Assembly: GCA_958510825.1 (NCBI GenBank)
Contig: OY294045.1
Span: 13,257,916 to 13,321,915 of the forward strand
Direction of reading: 5' to 3'
Length of the DNA stretch: 64,000 nucleotides
DNA from: Brachypterus glaber
Lineage: Eukaryota > Arthropoda > Insecta > Coleoptera > Kateretidae
This document shows, piece by piece, positions 58,097-64,000 of the stretch (the stretch's first letter is position 1; the number at the start of each line of letters is the position of its first letter). The translations under genes and the position numbers were made by a program. Below the pieces are notes generated by a model, which was given only the letters and a program-made list of their open reading frames with translations, searched no databases and was not told the DNA's origin.

Positions 58097-59424
58097 TTTA
58101 TTTTTTACTTTTTAGAGACACAGAACTTGTAGATTTGTACCGTCAGCTAAGCTAAATTATAGTTGTCCTTCCATATCGGCAAGCACTGTTAGTGCGTTGT
58201 GACGTCATTATCTTAAAGATAAATTTCTAAAAAAAAAAGTAATATTTTTATTTCAGCGCCCAAGAGTCCAACCAACCTTATTTTAAACGAAAAAATAAAG
58301 AAAATTTTGTTAAACTTTAAGCGTTAAGTAATAATCAAACAACGCCTTTTGGTAAAATCACAACATTTACCATTTTCTCTTGATATTTTAATATTACAGG
58401 TCCAGAGAATCAAGGTTAGCCGCATTTAAAAGATTTTCAGTTTGCCATAATATTTAAGTGACCCCTTAATCAAGTTATCCGGCTTATCCGAGTTATCCCA
58501 TATTTCTCTAAAAATTTGTCTGGTAAAAAGTCCAAACCAAATTAAGCCGTTTTTAAGTGAAATTGCGTTAAAATAATTAGATTTGTCTTAATTATCCGGC
58601 TTACCGGGTAATTTCCGAGCGTCAAATTAAAACGGGACCACCTCATGAATGCCATCTTTAAGTTGTAAAAAGTTTCATCAAATTCCGTTCATTTGTTCCA
58701 AAGTTATGCGGGAACAAACATAAAAAAAACAAAGTCACACGTCGAATTGATAACCTCCTCCTTTTTGGAAGTCGGTTAAAAAAAAATTCATCGCCTACAA
58801 ACTCCATAACTTTCAGGAAATCCCAACTCCAGCGTGCACACTCTCAACCATGTGGCCTTCTCCACCCCCCATCCCCCTGCATATAGGATGTAGAAATTTT
58901 CGAGAAATTAAAGAATTAACAAAGGAGGAACCAGACCTGCCTAATAGCAGATCCTGTGTTTTATAGAGAAATTAGAATACGAGAATGGTTGGTCGGATAG
59001 CCCTGGCAGCTAAGACCACAAATTGAAAGGTCAAGTCAACAAAGGAGGAGTGAGATGGAACATTGGTACAAAAGTCTTGGGATTAATAACTTGATACTGA
59101 TGATGTGCAGCCCATTAAATATAAATGAGATTATAAACATACATAGTTTGATGATAATAGTCTAATAACTAGCATGTATGTATGATAAGCGTATATGACT
59201 GCGTGCATATCAATAATTATAATTATTACTTTAATTCTAAGTAAAAATAAATAGCAAAAATTAATCAGGGGATCAGGCAAGAATGTAATATAACATCGAA
59301 TGCTTCTGATTATAATTGCTTGCCATCAAACGATTTTTTTTCTCTCCAGTCTGCGCATATTAACTCTAATTGCATTACTTTCAAACAGAGCGTTAAAATA
59401 TGAAATTGCAACACTGAGAAAAAT
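58097..59424. other. Unassigned; contains a GAAGTCGGTTAAAA-ended repeat
   Basis: 58670-58785 reads GTTATGCGGGAACAAACATA, then CCTCCTCCTTTTTGGAAGTC, ending GGTTAAAAAA. I recall closely similar sequence as dispersed repeats in several insect genomes, from general knowledge only. The rest shows repeated TTATCCGGCTTA boxes at 58477 and 58593 and no gene. Confidence 0.4.
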
Positions 59425-59757
59425 CTATTTTGCGACTATTAAAATCTCATAAAAAAAGGTATTTTACATGCTGTTATAGGTCAATAATAGGTTTGGACTT
59501 TTTTTTTGTCTTTGGGGTTGCCAACAGGAATGAATATACGTTTTCCGTGCAAATGTCAACATAGCTTTGAAGTTTAATTTTCTTTCTTAAGAATGTTTAA
59601 ACTTATTTATAGAATAAAAACTGGCCCAGATATTTATTATATTTTTACAAGGTGTAAATTATATCCATCGACATATTCTGAATATGCATTCCACACCTAT
59701 AAAACTAAAAAAAAATTCGTGTGTTAAAATTGTGCTTAGTTACTTCCAGTGAAGGGA
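59425..59757 (+). repeat. Dispersed element family A, copy 4, interrupted by the SINE
   Basis: TCTATTTTGCGACTATTAAA, GGGGTTGCCAACAGG, GTTTTCCGTGCAAATGTCAA and GTTAAAATTGTGCTTAGTTA, ending CTTCCAGTGAA, match the family. The match stops exactly where the SINE at 59758 starts. Confidence 0.7.
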
Positions 59758-60213
59758 GCGGCGGTAGCTCAGTCGTGAACACCTCGATCTAGTAATCGAG
59801 AGGCCGGGGTTCAATCCTTGGATGTGGAACAACTTTTTCACAGAAATAAAATACCGTCGTTTCCCCACCACGTTGAATTGTGCTCCCGAAGATCTAAGCA
59901 CACAGTACAGAAAAAGGTTTGCAGTGGATAATGCCTCACTAGCACTCGGACCTGTGATATTACCCGGGCGCAATGAATGGGGGCAGCAAGGTAGCTGTCA
60001 GGTCTGTTGGCCGAGCTCACTTTAGGGACTTTCAAGCAACCAGGATCTGTAAGGTTGCAAGCGAAAATAATCCTTAAGCAGTTTAGCGCCCGTCCAAGTG
60101 CACTGGCAGCCAATAAACTTAAGGATCAAAGCCGCTCACTTAGCCAAAAAAGTCGACAAAACGAGGTTCGGATTCCTCGCTAAACTGTAGGTCCCGGGGT
60201 ACAACAACAAAAA
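59758..60213 (+). mobile_element. tRNA-derived SINE, about 455 bp
   Basis: The head GCGGCGGTAGCTCAGTCG contains an A box (TAGCTCAGTCG) and, about 34 nt on, the B box GGTTCAATCC, both polymerase III promoter elements. The anticodon arm is recognisable (TCGAT/ATCGA around CTAGTA), but the T stem and acceptor stem are decayed, so it is not a working tRNA. The body, at about half GC, stands out from its AT-rich surroundings and ends in ACAACAACAAAAAT after CCCGGGGT. It is inserted in family A copy 4. Open frames on both strands within it are shadows. Confidence 0.8.
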
Positions 60214-61108
60214 TACTCGTTTTTTGGCAATAATTGCTAAACCGTTTTCTATTGGTAGCTAAACGATACACAGGGACCCCCAAAAAACATAATCGGAGCC
60301 ACCGCAACTTGTTAAATAAAGTTAAAAACTCGTTTTAAAGGAGCTTATCAAAAGCAAGAGACCAGAAAATGCGTGCTAAGCTAGTTTAAATCGAAGCTTC
60401 TATACCGTACTTAACACTTGGTGCGCAATATATTACTATGCTGTCCTTAAAAACGGCTTCTTCTTGTAAATGTGTTCATAATGTTAAAATATTTTAATTT
60501 CATGAACAGTGATTATTGCAGTGTCCAATGAAAGTAGGAAGTACTGAGATAACCCTTGACGAGCGTCAGAAGCGCGAAACTACATTCTACCACACAATAA
60601 GAAACAAATGATTATCAACTCAGATAATGTGCTGAGTTTACAGATACTTCTCCTAATCTAGAGATTTTGAAAAATAGAAAGTTGAAGACTTGTATGTCTC
60701 AAGCACACAGTACCAATAAGTATGGTTAGACTTAAAATTGATTGAATATTTAATTACTATTTTTATACTTTTTATTAAAATTAAATAAAATCCTGTCCTT
60801 ATCTTTTATAATATTAAAATATTCATTTCCTAAAAATTGTCCGGATAAGGAAGCAGACACTAAAAATAAAACGGAATGCGAAATTGAATAGCTTTACATC
60901 CGCTTACATTTCGAAATTATACCAAAAATTACGGGTTTTTAAGCAAGAAGAGAATAAGCCATGATACTCACTAATGGAATTAATTCCCAGGAGTGTGGAA
61001 AATTAATTTGGAATTTTGAATGCCACTTGTTGAAGCTGGAGCTTCGACTAAGTAGCTTGACTTACCAACAACAAAAGCCTTAAGTAAGGTTATTTTGACA
61101 TTTGAATT
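60214..61108. other. No feature recognised
   Basis: Unique-looking sequence. 60556-60586 contains TTGACGAGCG...GCGCGAAAC, discussed as a rejected ribozyme candidate. Confidence 0.4.
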
Positions 61109-61110
61109 AC

Positions 61111-61213
61111 AAAACGCAGTTTTTGCCTTGGTGACATAGCAGCTTGTTAATTACTTGACAATGAAATTGTATTATTTACCAAGTCTATGTCACAAAGGCA
61201 ACAACTGCGTTTG
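61111..61213. repeat. 103-bp hairpin with 28-bp arms
   Basis: AAACGCAGTTTTTGCCTTGG, ending TGACATAG, at 61112-61139 is mirrored at 61185-61212, with a 45-bp loop. Confidence 0.75.
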
Positions 61214-62320
61214 GAAATTCACCTTCTCAATGATACAGGCAAAGTACAATATGTCAACAATTGTCATAAGCTGTCGCTCTTAAGCATCTCTTAAGGCCGT
61301 ATGATTATTCTACTTTGATTGCCAAAAAGTATAGCAATGATTCTCAAAAATTCATACGTCACTCCTGCTTCATTTTATGGCAACTGATGCTATACTCTTC
61401 TCTGTCTTTATTTATTAGTATAATATTATTACATATTACAAGTGTCAAAATAGTTATATTATACTATACTATACTAAGTGTAAATATTGCTGATGAGTTG
61501 TAAAAGCTGCACTAAAATAAGGAAACAATGTTTCTCAATGAAATGAAATTTATTTACTACACAATTGGTGTAATGTGTACGATATAGAATTTTTTACTAC
61601 TAAGTGTTTTAAATATTTTTAGTTGTTACGGCATTCTAGTTTTATGAGCACTTCATAACAATACCAACCATTGTCTGCAATTACTGTTAGCTACAAAAGT
61701 AACTATATATTCCTCTCTTTCTGTTCCTTTTTCATTATCTTCAGATTACCGGGACAATCTGGACAAGTTTTACAATTTACTTTCAACATTTGGTCACAGT
61801 GAATATTATCAAAGGATTATCAGCATTTACTCCATTTTTAAAGGATAATTGGGACTACACAAACTATCATCAACATATTTTAAATCAAATATTCTTTTGA
61901 AGAAGTACATCTGAATTTACATACCAATGCGTTGCAATGATAAGGACTCTTTATGCCAACAATAATTGGGTACCTAGTTAAAGGTCTCTTTTAAATTAAA
62001 ATATACTGCTAGCTCTTGCTGCAGATAATAATTGAGATAAATATTTATTCCATTTCAAATTTATTTATTTCTATTTTTATATTTTCTATGATTACTCTTT
62101 AAGTAAATTCTCATTTGTAATCCCACACAAAAAAATTTCAAAAGGTAATAATAATTATTTTCAAATGCATACATACAAAAAAGTATTCCTGAATTGAACA
62201 CAGTATTTGTACAATTGGGGAATTAAATAAAAGAGACTGTATCATTCTGCTAATTTTACCAGCATATTGACATTTTAAGGATATTACTTACTTGGAAATG
62301 TGATGATCTACGGTTTCTTA
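61214..62320. other. No feature recognised
   Basis: AT-rich, unique-looking. The 62-codon frame at 61315-61503 is unrecognised. Confidence 0.4.
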
Positions 62321-62322
62321 AT

Positions 62323-62540
62323 CTATGGTCTGTTCTTTTCAAGCAAGATAGTAAATTAAAAATCACACAGTAAATATTTTTACAATAGGTTTGAATAGTA
62401 TATGTTTGTGTATAGAATATAGTTATGTTTTATATAATAAACTACTCAGTATATTCGCACAACCAATATTTGAATCTGTTTTGAAAATATTCACTGTGCG
62501 ATTTTTAATTTACTATCTTGCTTGATGAAACAGACCATAG
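62323..62540. mobile_element. MITE (218 bp) with 57-bp TIRs
   Basis: CTATGGTCTGTTCTTTTCAA, then GCAAGATAGTAAATTAAAAA and CACACAGTAAATATTTT, is mirrored at 62484-62540. The arms match at more than 50 of 57 positions. No coding content. Confidence 0.85.
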
Positions 62541-62639
62541 CTAGAATAAGTTATTCACATACCAATAATTACATAGGTTTAAGTTAGGATTATGATTTTT
62601 TAGTAAAATAACATTTTATTTTAAGAATCAATTTTTAAT

Positions 62640-62830
62640 AGCTTTAATTCTTAAAATTTCCAAAATTTACAAAATTCCTAAAACTCCTTAATTGCATAAA
62701 ATTCCTAAAATTGCTAAAATTCTTAAAATTCCTAAAATTCTTGAAATTTCTAAAATTACAAAAAGTTTTATAATTTCTAAAATTCCTAAAATTTCAAATA
62801 TTTCTAAAATTTCCAAAATTAAAGTTTAAA
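62640..62830 (+). repeat. Degenerate AAAATTYCT tandem array
   Basis: TCCTAAAATT, TTCTAAAATT, TGCTAAAATT and similar 9-11-bp units run for about 190 bp with irregular phase. Confidence 0.8.
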
Positions 62831-64000
62831 AATATGCTACAATTTTTAGAATGTTTAAAATGAGTATAATGGATTCTTCCTGAAACAAAAGAATCTATAA
62901 TTATTTTAAGTATACCTTTTTTATGTATGTATAAATATGATATACGTTTCCCCCGTGAAACGAGCAACATGTACTTTTGGCAAGAATTAGGTAATCCGTT
63001 AATCGCAAATGATTTTTAGCATCAAGTGTTTTAGTATAGTTATTTATTTATTTGTTATCTTAGATATGCCCTGGATTCGATTTTATATATTTTATAGTGA
63101 TTGTATGGATGATGTGCAGTAAAATGACGAACATGTTGGAGTAAGAAGGGAATTTTATGTTTTTTAATAATTTATAATGCTGATAAATTTTGATTTGGAA
63201 GCAACTAACACTTGAAGAAGTTATTATACCTACAGAGTTTTTTTATATACTAGCGCATGCGCAAATATAATTACAAATTAGAGAAAACAGCCTTGTCAAC
63301 AGCTAACACAACCAACGGCAAACACGAAAAGGGAAGAAGGAAAAGAAAAAGAAGAAGAAGACTGGAAATTGCATGGTGCCAAGCCAAACAAGAACCACTC
63401 TTGGTGAATTGAGTAACTAAGAGGGATCTGGCTAATTATCTCACTGAGAAGAGGCAAAAAAAAAGGAAGAAGAAGATTCCTCCCCCTTTCGTCGGAGACT
63501 TTCTTTCATGCGGAGAACTATATTAGAATTGTAAATAATACAAATTATTTTCCTAATGTCTATAAAATTAATGACTCTAATTTATAAACGGTGGAAATGA
63601 TTCTCTACCAGTATTTTGAGGCAGTCGGGCCGCCACCATTGTTCACTAATCCGTGCTAATTCTTACTTCCCGGCGCAGCTATCATTTCATGGAAATTAAC
63701 TACTCGACATTTGTGTACTTTTCTTAAAGTCTGCCGTTTCTTTAAAACGAAACTTCTTTTTATACTCTTTTTCTCTTAGCTATCTTCTTTGCCAATTATT
63801 ACAAGAAAATTTCATTAAGCGACTTTATTCAATTTGTTAAACTCTGACACTTGGTCGGAGAATTACCTACTTAAGCTTCTATTAACGGTTTTAACAGTTT
63901 AACAGTTTCTTTACTTTATTCTTTTACTTTTTGTCAGATTAGCGAGTTTTATTAGAAAAGGAATTATGATTTTATTACTTTTAACTGTTGCTTCTTATTA
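62831..64000. other. No gene recognised up to the window end
   Basis: 63330-63480 is purine-rich with AAGAAGAAG runs. 63590-63680 is moderately GC-rich (CAGTCGGGCCGCCACCATTG) and could belong to a gene outside the window, but no open frame, splice signal or domain supports this. Confidence 0.3.

Noticed and set aside
60556..60590. TTGACGAGCG...GCGCGAAAC as a hammerhead ribozyme
   Set aside because: The invariant C before UGA is replaced and no cleavage-site helix is visible; weaker than the 25.1 kb candidate.
1..64000. CRISPR arrays, bacterial operons, ribosome binding sites or rRNA genes
   Set aside because: None seen. Composition and repeat content are those of eukaryotic nuclear DNA; the tandem arrays have no unique spacers.

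Overview
The window looks like AT-rich nuclear DNA from an arthropod, most likely an insect. The grounds are the transposable elements: Jockey/CR1-like and RNase H-bearing non-LTR retrotransposon remnants, tRNA-derived SINEs, and very many short inverted-repeat DNA elements with target duplications of the TA, TTAA, TWA and 8-bp types. I cannot assign an order or species. I recognise no intact protein-coding gene. Nearly all open frames are short, lie inside repeats and show no domain. The only clear protein homologies are two dead retrotransposon fragments, at 2983-3842 and 4312-5104.

Layout. 0-5 kb: two large foldback elements, a broken reverse transcriptase with an ATT-repeat tail, a hAT-like MITE with an 8-bp duplication, and a 5'-truncated RNase H retrotransposon with an 11-bp duplication. 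6.15-7.24 kb: a sharply bounded 1,080-bp TIR element whose interior is almost all tandem repeats. 7.6-10 kb: a long pyrimidine-rich tract and several tandem arrays. 10.4-16.7 kb: a run of foldback and TIR elements. 17-24 kb: a Harbinger-like element, a tRNA-like gene, and a roughly 1.1-kb block dense in a TTCTTA motif. 24-32 kb: a SINE, copies of a dispersed family that recurs at 42 and 59 kb, a CpG-dense block with an X-box motif, paired piggyBac-type MITEs, and a mariner-like foldback. 33.7-36.1 kb: a diverged 1.17-kb tandem duplication. 36.1-42 kb: mostly featureless. 43.2-51.4 kb: a 1.26-kb foldback whose right half, with 2.8 kb of flank, is repeated as an apparently identical 3,560-bp tandem duplication. 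51.5-58.1 kb: a piggyBac-like element, other TIR elements, a TA microsatellite and a full-length Harbinger-like element. 59.7-60.2 kb: a second SINE. The remaining sequence to 64 kb is mostly unique.

The dominant theme is inverted repeats. At least twenty structures could fold into hairpins, with arms from about 20 bp to more than 500 bp. This fits an intergenic or intronic repeat-dense region populated by non-autonomous elements mobilised from elsewhere. All calls come from reading the sequence by eye; arm boundaries are approximate unless a target duplication is stated.
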